A DNA stretch of 64,000 nt, from NCBI GenBank assembly GCA_030998225.1, contig JAPYXD010000713.1:186001-250000 (forward strand). Reading direction: 5' to 3'. The notes beneath the pieces are model-generated. The model did no database searches, had not been told where the DNA came from, and was given only the letters and a program-made list of their open reading frames with translations. Shown in pieces: positions 1 to 13,100 of this stretch. This DNA is from Diplolepis rosae. Lineage: Eukaryota; Arthropoda; Insecta; Hymenoptera; Diplolepididae. Both the position numbers and the translations under genes were made by a program. Each line of letters begins with the position of its first letter. Position 1 is the stretch's first letter.

Positions 1-398
1 TTCATATGGAAACATTACTATCTGTTTAATTAGGATGGATTTTGATCCAATTAATGATGATTTTTCGCTCATAACGTCAAATCCAGTGACTTTTCATAAA
101 AACGTTACCATCTGTTTTACTCATATCAAGTTTGGTCCAATTAATGATGATTTTTCGCTCGTAACCTCAAATCTAGTGACTTTTCATAAAAACATCATCA
201 ACTGTTTTAATTATATCAAATTTGGTCCAATTAATGATGATTTTCCGCACATAACCTAAAAACTACTAATTTCATATAAAAACATTACTATCTATACCTT
301 TTTTAATCATATCAAGTTTGATCCATTTAAGGATGGTTTTCCACACATAACCTAAAAACTACTAATTTCATATAAAAACATTATCATCTGTTTAATTA

Positions 399-414
399 GG
401 ATCAAGTTTGATCC
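399..414. repeat. 16-bp dyad in type B monomers (representative)
   Basis: ggatcaagtttgatcc is an inverted repeat with 7-bp arms and a two-base centre. The same dyad recurs at 579-594 and in many type B monomers. Type A monomers keep a 12-bp core, atcaagtttgat, while the tttggtcc variants break it. Confidence 0.8.
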
Positions 415-2340
415 AATTAATGATGATTTTTCGCTCATAACCTGAAATCTAGTGACTTTTCATAAAAACATTATCATCTTTTTTAATCATATCAAGTTTG
501 ATCCAATTAAGGATGGTTTTCCACACATGACCTAAAAACTACTAATTTCATATAAAAACATTATCATCTGTTTAATTAGGATCAAGTTTGATCCAATTAA
601 TGATGATTTTTCGTTTATAACCTGGAATCTAGTGACTTTTCATAAAAACATTATCATCTTTTTTAATCATATCAAGTTTGGTCCAATTTATGATGATTTT
701 TCGCACATAACCTGAAATCTAGTGATTTTTCATAAAAACATTAACACTTTTTTTAATCATATCAAGCTTGATCCAATTAATGATGATTTTCCGCACATAA
801 CCTTGCAACTTCTGATTCTATATAAAGCCATTACCATCTGTTTTAATCATATCAAGTTTGTTCCAATTAATGATGATTACCATCTAGTTCAATCATATCG
901 AGGTTGGTCCAATTGATGATGATTTTTCGCACATAGCCTTAAATGTAGTGATTTTATATAAAAAAATTACCATCTAGTTCAATCATATCGAGGTTGGTCC
1001 AATTAATGATGATTTTCCGCACATAACCTTGAAACTTCTGATTCTATATAAAGCCATTACCATCTGTTTTAATCATATCAAGTTCGATCCAATTAATGGT
1101 GATTTTCCGCACATAACCTGGAAACTTCTGATTCTATATAAAACCATTACCATCTGTTCTAATCATATCAAGTTTGGTCCAATTAGTGATGATTTTTCGC
1201 CTATAACCTGAAATCTAGTGACTTTTCATAAAAACATTATCATCTTTTTTAATCATATCAAGTTTGATCCAATTAATGATGATTTTTCACTCATAACCTG
1301 AAAACTACTAATTTCATATGGAAACATTACTATCTGTTTAATTAGGATGGATTTTGATCCAATTAATGATGATTTTTCGCTCATAACGTCAAATCTAGTG
1401 ACTTTTCGTAAAAACATCATCACCTTTTTAAATCATATTAAGTTTGGTCCAATTAAGGATGGTTCTCCACACATAACCTAAAAACTACTAATTTCATATG
1501 AAAACATTAACATCTGTTTAATTAGGATCAATTTTGAACCAATTAATGATGATTTTTCGCTTATAACCTGGAATCTAGTGACTTTTCATAAAAACGTTAT
1601 CATCTTTTTTAATCATATCAAGTTTGGTCCAATTAATGATGATTTTTCGCTCGTAACCTCAAATCTAGTGACTTTTCATAAAAACATCATCAACTGTTTT
1701 AATTATATCAAATTTGGTCCAATTAATGATGATTTTCCGCACATAACCTAAAAACTACTAATTTCATATGGAAACATTACTATCTGTTTAATTAGGATGA
1801 ATTTTGATCCAATTAATGATGATTTTTCTCTCATAACGTCAAATCTAGTGAATTTTCGTAAAAATGTCATCACCTTTTTTAATCATATCAAGTTTGATCC
1901 ATTTAAGGATGGTTTTCCACACATAACCTAAAAACTACTAATTTCATATGGAAACATTACTATCTGTTTAATTAGAATGAATTTTGATCCAATTAATGAT
2001 GATTTTTCTCTCATAACGTCAAATCTAGTGAATTTTGTAAAAATATCATCACCTTTTTTAATCATATCAAGTTTGATCCAATTAAGGATGGTTTTCCACA
2101 CATAACCTAAAAACTACTAATTTCATATAAAAACATTATCATCTGTTTAATTAGGATCAAGTTTGATCCAATTAATGATGATTTTTCGTTTATAACCTGG
2201 AATCTAGTGACTTTTCATAAAAACATTATCATCTTTTTTAATCATATCAAGTTTGGTCCAATTAATGATGATTTTCCGCACATAACCTTAAACTTCTGAT
2301 TCTATTTAAAACCATTACCATCTGTTTTAATCATATCAAG

Positions 2341-2420
2341 TTTGGTCCAATTAGTGATGATTTTTCGCCTATAACCTGAAATCTAGTGAAACATTATCAT
2401 CTTTTTTAATCATATCAAGT
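2341..2420. repeat. Monomer subtype with 11-bp deletion
   Basis: Normal ctagtgacttttcataaaaa is shortened to ctagtgaaacattatc, a loss of 11 bp. The deletion always travels with ttagtgatgatttttcgcc, so it has one origin. Further copies lie near 2918, 5424, 15676, 16201, 20418, 22925, 33261, 35993 and 45065. Confidence 0.85.
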
Positions 2421-5400
2421 TTGATCCAATTAATGATGATTTTCCGCACATAACCTTGAAACTTCTGATTCTATATAAAACCATTACCATCTGTTCTAAT
2501 CATATCAAGTTTGGTCCAATTAATGATGATTTTTCGCTCATAACCTGAAATCTAGTGACTTTTCATAAAAACATTATCATCTTTTTTAATCATATCAAGT
2601 TTGATCCAATTAATGATGATTTTCCGCACATAACCTTGCAACTTCTGATTCTATTTAAAACCATTACCATCTGTTCTAATCATATCAAGTTTGGTCCAAT
2701 TAATGATGATTTTTCGTTTATAACCTGGAATCTAGTGAGTTTTAATATAAACATTATCATCTTTTTTAATCATATCAAGTTTGGTCCAATTAATGATGAT
2801 TTTCCGCACATAACCTTGAAACTTCTGATTCTATATAAAACCATTACCATCTGTTCTAATCATATCAAGTTTGGTCCAATTAGTGATGATTTTTCGCCTA
2901 TAACCTGAAATCTAGTGAAACATTATCATCTTTTTTAATCATATCAAGTTTGATCCAATTAATGATGATTTTCCGCACATAACCTTAAACTTCTGATTCT
3001 ATTTAAAACCATTACCATCTGTTCTAATCATATCAAGTTTGGTCCAATTAATGATGATTTTTCGCTCATAACGTCAAATCTAGTGACTTTTCATAAAAAC
3101 ATTATCACCTGTTTTAATTATATCAAATTTGGTCCAATTAAGGATAGTTTTCCACACATAACCTTGAAACTACTAATTTCATATAAAAACATTACTATCT
3201 GTTTAATTAGGATGGAATGTGATCCAATTAATGATGATTTTCGCTCATAACCTGAAATCTAGTGATTTTTCATAAAAACAGTATCATCTTTTTTAATCAT
3301 ATCAAGTTTGATCCAAGCGATGATGATTTTCCGCACATAACCTTAAACTTCTGATTCTATTTAAAACTATCACCATCTGTTTTAATCATATCACGTTTGG
3401 TCCAATTAAGGATAGTTTTCCACACATAACCTTGAAACTACTAATTTCATATAAAAACATTACTATCTGTTTAATTAGGATGGAATGTGATCCAATTAAT
3501 GATGATTTTTCGCTCATAACCTGAAATCTAGTGACTTTTCATAAAAACATTATCATCTTTTTTAATCATATCAAGTTTGATCCAATTAATGATGATTTTT
3601 CACTCATGACCTGAAAACTACTAATTTCATATGGAAACATTACTATCTGTTTAATTAGGATGGATTTTGATCCAATTAATGATGATTTTTCGCTCATAAC
3701 GTCAAATCTAGTGACTTTTCGTAAAAACATCATCACCTTTTTAAATCATATTAAGTTTGGTCCAATTAAGGATGGTTCTCCACACATAACCTAAAAACTA
3801 CTAATTTCATATAAAAACATTAACATCTGTTTAATTAGGATCAATTTTGAACCAATTAATGATGATTTTTCGCTTATAACCTGGAATCTAGTGACTTTTC
3901 ATAAAAACATTATCATCTTTTTTAATCATATCAAGTTTGGTCCAATTAATGATGATTTTTCGCTCGTAACCTCAAATCTAGTGACTTTTCATAGAAACAT
4001 CATCAACTGTTTTAATTATATCAAATTTGGTCCAATTAATGATGATTTTCCGCACATAACCTAAAAACTACTAATTTCATATGGAAACATTACTATCTGT
4101 TTAATTAGGATGAATTTTGATCCAATTAATGATGATTTTTCTCTCATAACGTCAAATCTTGTGAATTTTCGTAAAAATATCATCACCTTTTTTAATCATA
4201 TCAAGTTTGGTCCAATTAATGATGATTTTTCGCTCATAACCTGAAATCTAGTGACTTTTCATAAAAACATCATCAACTGTTTTAATTATATCAAATTTGG
4301 TCCAATTAATGATGATTTTCCGCACATAACCTAAAAACTACTAATTTCATATGGAAACATTACTATCTGTTTAATTAGGATGAATTTTGATCCAATTAAT
4401 GATGATTTTTCTCTCATAACGTCAAATCTAGTGAATTTTCGTAAAAATGTCATCACCTTTTTTAATCATATCAAGTTTGATCCATTTAAGGATGGTTTTC
4501 CACACATAACCTAAAAACTACTAATTTCATATAAAAACATTATCATCTGTTTAATTAGGATCAAGTTTGATCCAATTAATGATGATTTTTCGCTTATAAC
4601 CTGGAATCTAGTAACTTTTCATAAAAACATTATCATCTTTTTTAATCATATCAAGTTTGGTCCAATTAATGATGATTTTCCGCACATAGCCTTGAAACTT
4701 CTGATTCTATATAAAACCATTACCATCTGTTCTACTCATATCAAGTTTGATCCAATTAATGATGATTTTTCGCTTATAACCTGGAATCTAGTGACTTTTC
4801 ATAAAAACATTATCATTTTTTTTAATCATATCAAGTTTGGTCCAATTAATGATGATTTTTCGCTCGTAACCTCAAATCTAGTGACTTTTCATAAAAACAT
4901 CATCAACTGTTTTAATTATATCAAATTTGGTCCAATTAATGATGATTTTCCGCACATAACCTAAAAACTACTAATTTCATATGGAAACATTACTATCTGT
5001 TTAATTAGGATGAATTTTGATCCAATTAATGATGATTTTTCTCTCATAACGTCAAATCTAGTGAATTTTCGTAAAAATGTCATCACCTTTTTTAATCATA
5101 TCAAGTTTGATCCATTTAAGGATGGTTTTCCACACATAACCTAAAAACTACTAATTTCATATAAAAACATTATCATCTGTTTAATTAGGATCAATTTTTA
5201 ACCAATTAATGATGATTTTTCGCTTATAACCTGGAATCTAGTGACTTTTCATAAAAACATTATCATCTTTTTTAATCATATCAAGTTTGATCCAATTAAT
5301 GATGATTTTCCGCACATAACCTTAAACTTCTGATTCTATTTAAAACCATTACCATCTGTTTTAATCATATCAAGTTTGGTCCAATTAGTGATGATTTTTC

Positions 5401-6357
5401 GCCTATAACCTGAAATCTAGTGAAACATTATCATCTTTTTTAATCATATCAAGTTTGATCCAATTAATGATGATTTTCCGCACATAACCTTAAACTTCTG
5501 ATTCTATTTAAAACCATTACCATCTGTTCTAATCATATCAAGTTTGGTCCAATTAATGATGATTTTTCGCTCATAACCTGAAATCTAGTGACTTTTCATA
5601 AAAACATTATCATCTTTTTTAATCATATCAAGTTTGATCCAATTAATGATGATTTTTCACTCATAACCTAAAAACTACTAATTTCATATGGAAACATTAC
5701 TATCTGTTTAATTAGGATGAATTTTGATCCAATTAATCATGATTTTTCTCTCATAACGTCAAATCTAGTGAATTTTCGTAAAAACATCATCACCTTTTTT
5801 AATCATATCAAGTTTGATCCAATTAAGTATGGTTTTCCACACATAACCTAAAAACTACTAATTTCATATAAAAACATTGCTATCTGTTTCATTAGAATGG
5901 AGTTTGATCCAATTAATGATGATTTTTCGCTCATAACCTGAAATCTAGTGTCTTTTCATAAAAAAATTATCACCTGTTTTAATCATATCACGTTTGGTCC
6001 AATTAAGGATGATTTTCCGCACATAACCTTAAACTTCTGATTCTATTTACAACCATTACCATCTGTTTTAATCATATCAAGTTTGGTCCAATTAATGATG
6101 ATTTTTTCGCTCATAACGTCAAATCTAGTGACTTTTCATAAAAACATTATCACCTGTTTTAATTATATCAAATTTGGTCCAATTAAGGATAGTTTTCCAC
6201 ACATAACCTTGAAACTACTAATTTCATATAAAAACATTACTATCTGTTTAATTAGGATGGAATGTGATCCAATTAATGATGATTTTTCGCTCATAACCTG
6301 AAATCTAGTGATTTTTCATAAAAACAGTATCATCTTTTTTAATCATATCAAGTTTGA

Positions 6358-6760
6358 TCCAAGCGATGATGATTTTCCGCACATAACCTTAAACTTCTGA
6401 TTCTATTTAAAACCATTACCATCTGTTTTAATCATATCAAGTTTGGTCCAATTAATGATGATTTTTCGCTCATAACGTCAAATCTTGTGACTCTTCATAA
6501 AAACATGATCATCTGTTTTAATTATATCAAATTTGGTCCAATTAAGGATAGTTTTCCACACATAACCTTGAAACTACTAATTTCATATAAAAACATTACT
6601 ATCTGTTTAATTAGGATGGAATGTGATCCAATTAATGATGATTTTTCGCTCATAACCTGAAATCTAGTGATTTTTCATAAAAACAGTATCATCTTTTTTA
6701 ATCATATCAAGTTTGATCCTAGCGATGATGATTTTCCGCACATAACCTTAAACTTCTGAT
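6358..6760. repeat. Four-monomer (360-bp) higher-order unit
   Basis: Marker monomers with gatccaagcgatgat or gatcctagcgatgat come in pairs about 360 bp apart: 6358/6718, 9509/9864, 18851/19208, 21357/21718, 23507/23867, 26653/27012, 33843/34201, 45648/46009, 48257/48616, 53344/53703 and 55638/55998. In several pairs the first member is aagcg and the second tagcg. Confidence 0.75.
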
Positions 6761-8554
6761 TCTATTTAAAACCATCACCATCTGTTTTAATCATATCACG
6801 TTTGGTCCAATTAAGAATAGTTTTCCACACATAACCTTGAAACTACTAATTTCATATAAAAACATTACTATCTGTTTAATTAGGATGGAATGTGATCCAA
6901 TTAATGATGATTTTTCGCTCATAACCTGAAATCTAGTGACTTTTCATAAAAACATTATCATCTTTTTTAATCATATCAAGTTTGATCCAATTAATAATGA
7001 TTTTGCGGTCATAACCTGAAAACTACTAATTTCATATGGAAACATTACTATCTGTTTAATTAGGATGGATTTTGATCCAATTAATGATGATTTTTCGCTC
7101 ATAACGTCAAATCTAGAGACTTTTCGTAAAAACATCATCACCTTTTTAAATCATATTAAGTTTGGTCCAATTAAGGATGGTTCTCCACACATAACCTAAA
7201 AACTACTAATTTCATATAAAAACATTATCATCTGTTTAATTAGGATCAATTTTGAACCAATTAATGATGATTTTTCGCTTATAACCTGGAATCTAGTGAC
7301 TTTTCATAAAAACGTTATCATCTTTTTTAATCATATCAAGTTTGGTCCAATTAATGATGATTTTTCGCTCGTAACCTCAAATCTAGTGACTTTTCATAAA
7401 ACATCATCAACTGTTTTAATTATATCAAATTTGGTCCAATTAATGATGATTTTCCGCACATAACCTAAAAACTACTAATTTCATATGGAAACATTACTAT
7501 CTGTTTAATTAGGATGAATTTTGATCCATTTAATGATGATTTTTCTCTCATAACGTCAAATCTAGTGAATTTTCGTAAAAATGTCATCACCTTTTTTAAT
7601 CATATCAAGTTTGATCCATTTAAGGATGGTTTTCCACACATAACCTAAAAACTACTAATTTCATATAAAAACATTATCATCTGTTTAATTAGGATCAATT
7701 TTGATCCAATTAATGATGATTTTTCGCTTATAACCTGGAATCTAGTAACTTTTCATAAAAACATTATCATCTTTTTTAATCATATCAAGTTTGATCCATG
7801 TAAGGATGGTTTTCCACACATAACCTAAAAACTACTAATTTCATATAAAAACATTATCATCTGTTTAATTAGGATCAATTTTGATCCAATTAATGATGAT
7901 TTTTCGCTTATAACCTGGAATCTAGTAACTTTTTATAAAAACATTATCATCTTTTTTAATCATATCAAGTTTGATCCAATTAATGATGATTTTTCGCTCA
8001 TGACCTGAAAACTACTAATTTCATATGGAAACATTACTATCTGTTTAATTAGGATGGATTTTGATCCAATTAATGATGATTTTTCGCTCGTAACCTCAAA
8101 TCTAGTGACTTTTCATAAAAACATCATCAACTGTTTTAATTATATCAAGTTTGATCCATTTAAGGATGGTTTTCCACACATAACCTAAAAACTACTAATT
8201 TCATATAAAAACATTATCATCTGTTTAATTAGGATCAAGTTTGATCCAATTAATGATGATTTTTCGCTTATAACCTGGAATCTAGTAACTTTTCATAAAA
8301 ACATTATCATCTTTTTTAATCATATCAAGTTTGGTCCAATTAATGATGATTTTCCGCACATAGCCTTGAAACTTCTGATTCTATATAAAACCATTACCAT
8401 CTGTTCTAATCATATCAAGTTTGGTCCAATTAATGATGATTTTTCGCTTATAACCTGAAATCTAGTGACTTTTCATAAAAACATTATCATCTTTTTTAAT
8501 CATATCAAGTTTGGTCCAATTTATGATGATTTTTCGCTCATAACCTGAAATCTA

Positions 8555-9180
8555 GTGATTTTTCATAAAAACATTATCACTTTTTTTAATCATATCAAGC
8601 TTGATACAATTAATGATGATTTTTCGCACAAAGCCTTAAATCTAGTGATTGTATATAAAGCCATTACCATCTGTTTTAATCATATCAAGTTCGTTCCAAT
8701 TAAAGATGATTACCATCTAGTTCAATCATATCAAGTTTGGTCCAATTAATGATGATTTTTCGCACATAGCCTTAAATGTAGTGATTTTATATAAAAACAT
8801 TACCATATATTTCAATCAGATCTAGTTTGGTCCAATTAATGATGATTTTTCGCACAAAGCCTTAAATCTAGTGTTTTTATATAAAAAAATTACCATCTAG
8901 TTCAATCATATCAAGTTTGATCCAATTAATGATGATTTTCCGGACATAACCTTGAAACTTCTGATTCTATATAAAACCATTACCATCTGTTCTAATCATA
9001 TCAAGTTTGTTCCAATTAATGATGATTACCATCTAGTTCAATCATATCGAGGTTGGTCCAATTGATGATGATTTTTCGCACATAGCCTTAAATGTAGTGA
9101 TTTTATATAAAAACACTACCATCTAGTTCAATCATATCGAGGTTGGTCCAATTAATGATTATTTTCCGCACATAACCTTA
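8555..9180. repeat. Cluster of 46-bp truncated monomers
   Basis: Units beginning gatgattaccatctag run only 46 bp to the next core (through tcgaggttggtccaattga), because a 44-bp part of the normal monomer is missing. They are interleaved with a further monomer type reading cttaaatgtagtgatttta. Comparable clusters start near 722, 11168, 14007, 17897, 25701, 27860, 31278, 35510, 44343, 47306 and 55001. Confidence 0.8.
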
Positions 9181-9359
9181 AACTTCTGATTCTATTTACA
9201 ACCATTACCATCTCTTTTAATCATATCAAGTTTGGTCCAATTAATGATGATTTTTCGCTCATAACGTCAAATCTAGTGACTTTTCATAAAAACATTATCA
9301 CCTGTTTTAATTATATCAAATTTGGTCCAATTAAGGATAGTTTTCCACACATAACCTTG

Positions 9360-9425
9360 AAACTACTAATATCATTTAAATACTGTGACTGGAGTTTATT
9401 TTTGTTGGATTGTGATCCATATAAT
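9360..9425. repeat. Diverged satellite patch
   Basis: The monomer reads atcatttaaatactgtgac and ggagtttatttttgttgg in place of the usual type B sequence. The paralogous position at 26541-26575 is also unusual (taattttgatggtatgtta) but carries different changes. Confidence 0.65.
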
Positions 9426-10004
9426 GATGATTTTTCGCTCATAACCTGAAATCTAGTGATTTTTCATAAAAACAGTATCATCTTTTTTAATCATATCAAG
9501 TTTGATCCAAGCGATGATGATTTTCCGCACATAACCTTAAACTTATGATTCTAGTTACAACCATTACCATCTGTTTTAATCATATCAAGTTTGGTCCAAT
9601 TAATGATGATTTTTCGCCCATAACGTCAAATCTAGTGACTTTTCATAAAAACATTATCACCTGTTTTAATTATATCAAATTTGGTCCAATTAAGGATAGT
9701 TTTCCACACATAACCTTGAAACTACTAATTTCATATAAAAACATTACTATCTGTTTAATTAGGATGGAATGTGATCCAATTAATGATGATTTTTCGCTCA
9801 TAACCTGAAATCTAGTGATTTTTCATAAAAACAGTATCATCTTTTTTAATCATATCAAGTTTGATCCTAGCGATGATGATTTTCCGCACATAACCTTTAA
9901 CTTCTGATTCTATTTAAAACCATCACCATCTGTTTTAATCATATCACGTTTGGTCCAATTAAGGATAGTTTTCCACACATAACCTTGAAACTACTAATTT
10001 CATA

Positions 10005-10160
10005 TAAAAAGATTACTATATGTTTAATTAGTATGGAATGTGATACATTTAATTATGATTTTTCGCTCATACAATGTATTCTAGTTTCTTTGCATAAAAA
10101 CATTATAATCTTTTTTAATAAAATTAAGTTTGATCAAATTAATTATGATTTTTCGCTCAT
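10005..10160. repeat. Strongly diverged satellite interval
   Basis: About 1.7 monomers carry many substitutions (for example gctcatacaatgtattctag and aataaaattaagtttgatc) between near-consensus neighbours. Length and phase are kept, so this is substitution rather than insertion. No function is visible. Confidence 0.7.
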
Positions 10161-13100
10161 GACCTGAAAACTACTAATTTCATATGGAAACATTACTATC
10201 TGTTTAATTAGGATGGATTTTGATCCAATTAATGATGTTTTTTCGCTCATAACGTCAAATCTAGTGACTTTTCGTAAAAACATCATCACCTTTTTAAATC
10301 ATATTAAGTTTGGTCCAATTAAGGATGGTTCTCCACACATAACCTAAAAACTACTAATTTCATATAAAAACATTATCATCTGTTTAATTAGGATCAATTT
10401 TGAACCAATTAATGATGATTTTTCGCTTATAACCTGGAATCTAGTGACTTTTCATAAAAAAAAACATTAGCATCTTTTTTAATCATATCAAGTTTGGTCC
10501 AATTAATGATGATTTTTCGCTCGTAACCTCAAATCTAGTGACTTTTCATAAAAACATCATCAACTGTTTTAATTATATCAAATTTGGTCCAATTAATGAT
10601 GATTTTCCGCACATAACCTAAAAACTACTAATTTCATATGGAAACATTACTATCTGTTTAATTAGGATGAATTTTGATCCAATTAATGATGATTTTTCTC
10701 TCATAACGTCAAATCTAGTGAATTTTCGTAAAAATGTCATCACCTTTTTTAATCATATCAAGTTTGATCCATTTAAGGATGGTTTTCCACACATAACCTA
10801 AAAACTACTAATTTCATATAAAAACATTATCATCTGTTTAATTAGGATCAAGTTTGATCCAATTAATGATGATTTTTCGCTTATAACCTGGAATCTAGTA
10901 ACTTTTCATAAAAACATTATCATCTTTTTTAATCATATCAAGTTTGGTCCAATTAATGATGATTTTCCGCACATAGCCTTGAAACTTCTGATTCTATATA
11001 AAACCATTACCATCTGTTCTACTCATATCACGTTTGGTCCAATTAATGAGGATTTTTCGCTTATAACCTGAAATCTAGTGACTTTTCATAAAAACATTAT
11101 CATCTTTTTTAATCATATCAAGTTTGGTTCAATTTATGATGCTTTTTCGCTCATAACCTGAAATCTAGTGATTTTTCATAAAAACATTATCACTTTTTTT
11201 AATCATATCAAGCTTGATCCAGTTAATGATGATTTTCCGCACATAACCTTGCAACTTCTGATTCTATATAAAGCCATTACCATCTGTTTTAATCATATCA
11301 AGTTTGTTCCAATTAATGATGATTACCATCTAGTTCAATCATATCGAGGTTGGTCCAATTGATGATGATTTTTTGCACATAGCCTTAAATGTAGTGATTT
11401 TAGATAAAAACACTACCATCTAGTTCAATCATGTCGAGGTTGGTCCAATTAATGATGATTTTCCGCACATAACCTTGAAACTTCTGATTCTATATAAAGC
11501 CATTACCACCTGTTTTAATCATATCAAGTTCGATCCAATTAATGGTGATTTTCCGCACATAACCTTGAAACTTCTGATTCTATATAAAACCATTACCATC
11601 TTTTCTAATCATATCAAGTTTGGTCCAATTAGTGATGATTTTTCGCCTATAACCTTAAAGCTATTGAAGTTTCATAAAAACATTATCATCTTTTTTAATC
11701 ATATCAAGTTTGATCCAATTAATGGTGAATTTCCGCACATAACCTTGAAACTTCTGATTCTATATAAAGCCATTACCATCTGTTTTAATCATATCAAGTT
11801 CGATCCAATTAATGGTGATTTTCCGCACATAACTTTGAAACTTCTGATTCTATATAAAACCATTACCATCTGTTCTAATCATATCAAGTTTGATCCAATT
11901 AATGATGATTTTCCGGACATAACCTTGAAGCTTCTGATTCTATATGAAGCCATTACCATCTGTTTTAATCATATCAAGTTTGATCCAAGAGATGATGATT
12001 TTCCGCACATAACCTTAAACTTCTGATTCTATTTAAAACCATTACCATCTGTTTTAATCATATCAAGTTTGGTCCAATTAATGATGATTTTTCTCTCAAA
12101 ACGTCAAATCTAGTGACTTTTCAGAAAAACATTATCACCTGTTTTAATCATATCACGTTTGGTCCAATTAAGGATAGTTTTCCCCACATAACCTTGAAAC
12201 TACTAATTTCTTATAAAAACATTACTATCTGTTTAATTAGGATGGATTTTGATCCAATTAATGATGATTTTTCGCTCATAACGTCAAATGTAGTGACTTT
12301 TTGTAAAAACATCATCACCTTTTTAAATCATATTAAGTTTGATCCAATTATGGATGGTTCTCCACACATAACCTAAAAACTACTAATTTCATGTAAAAAC
12401 ATTATCATCTGTTTAATTAGGATCAAGTTTGATCCAATTAATGATGATTTTTCGCATATAACCTGGAATACAGTGACTTTTCATAAAAACATTATCATCT
12501 TTTTTAATCATATCAAGTTTGGTCCAATTAATGATGATTTTTCGCTCGTAACCTCAAATCTAGTGACTTTTCATAAAAACATCATCAACTGTTTTAATTA
12601 TATCAAATTTGGTCCAATTAATGATGATTTTCCGCACATAACCTTAAAACTACTAATTTCATATGGAAACATTACTATCTGTTTAATTAGAATGAATTTT
12701 GATCCAATTAATGATGATTTTTCTCTCATAACGTCAAATCTAGTGAATTTTCGTAAAAATATCATCACCTTTTTTAATCATATCAAGTTTGATCCAATTA
12801 AGGATGGTTTTCCACACATAACCTAAAAACTACTAATTTCATATAAAAACATTACCATCTGTTTAATTAGGATCAAGTTTGATCCAATTAATGATGATTT
12901 TCCGCACATAACCTTAAACTTCTGATTCTATTTAAAACCATTACCATCTGTTTGAATCATATCAAGTTTGGTCCAATTAATGATGATTTTTCGCTCATAA
13001 CGTCAAATCTAGTGACTTTTCATAAAAACATTATCACCTGTTTTAATCATATCACGTTTGGTCCAATTAAGGATAGTTTTCCACACATAACCTTGAAACT

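Noticed and set aside
11475..12026. 183-codon ORF and the many 60-120 codon ORFs throughout the satellite
   Set aside because: They are in-frame reads through 90-bp monomers, start at arbitrary points including non-ATG codons, and have no conserved domain or gene context.
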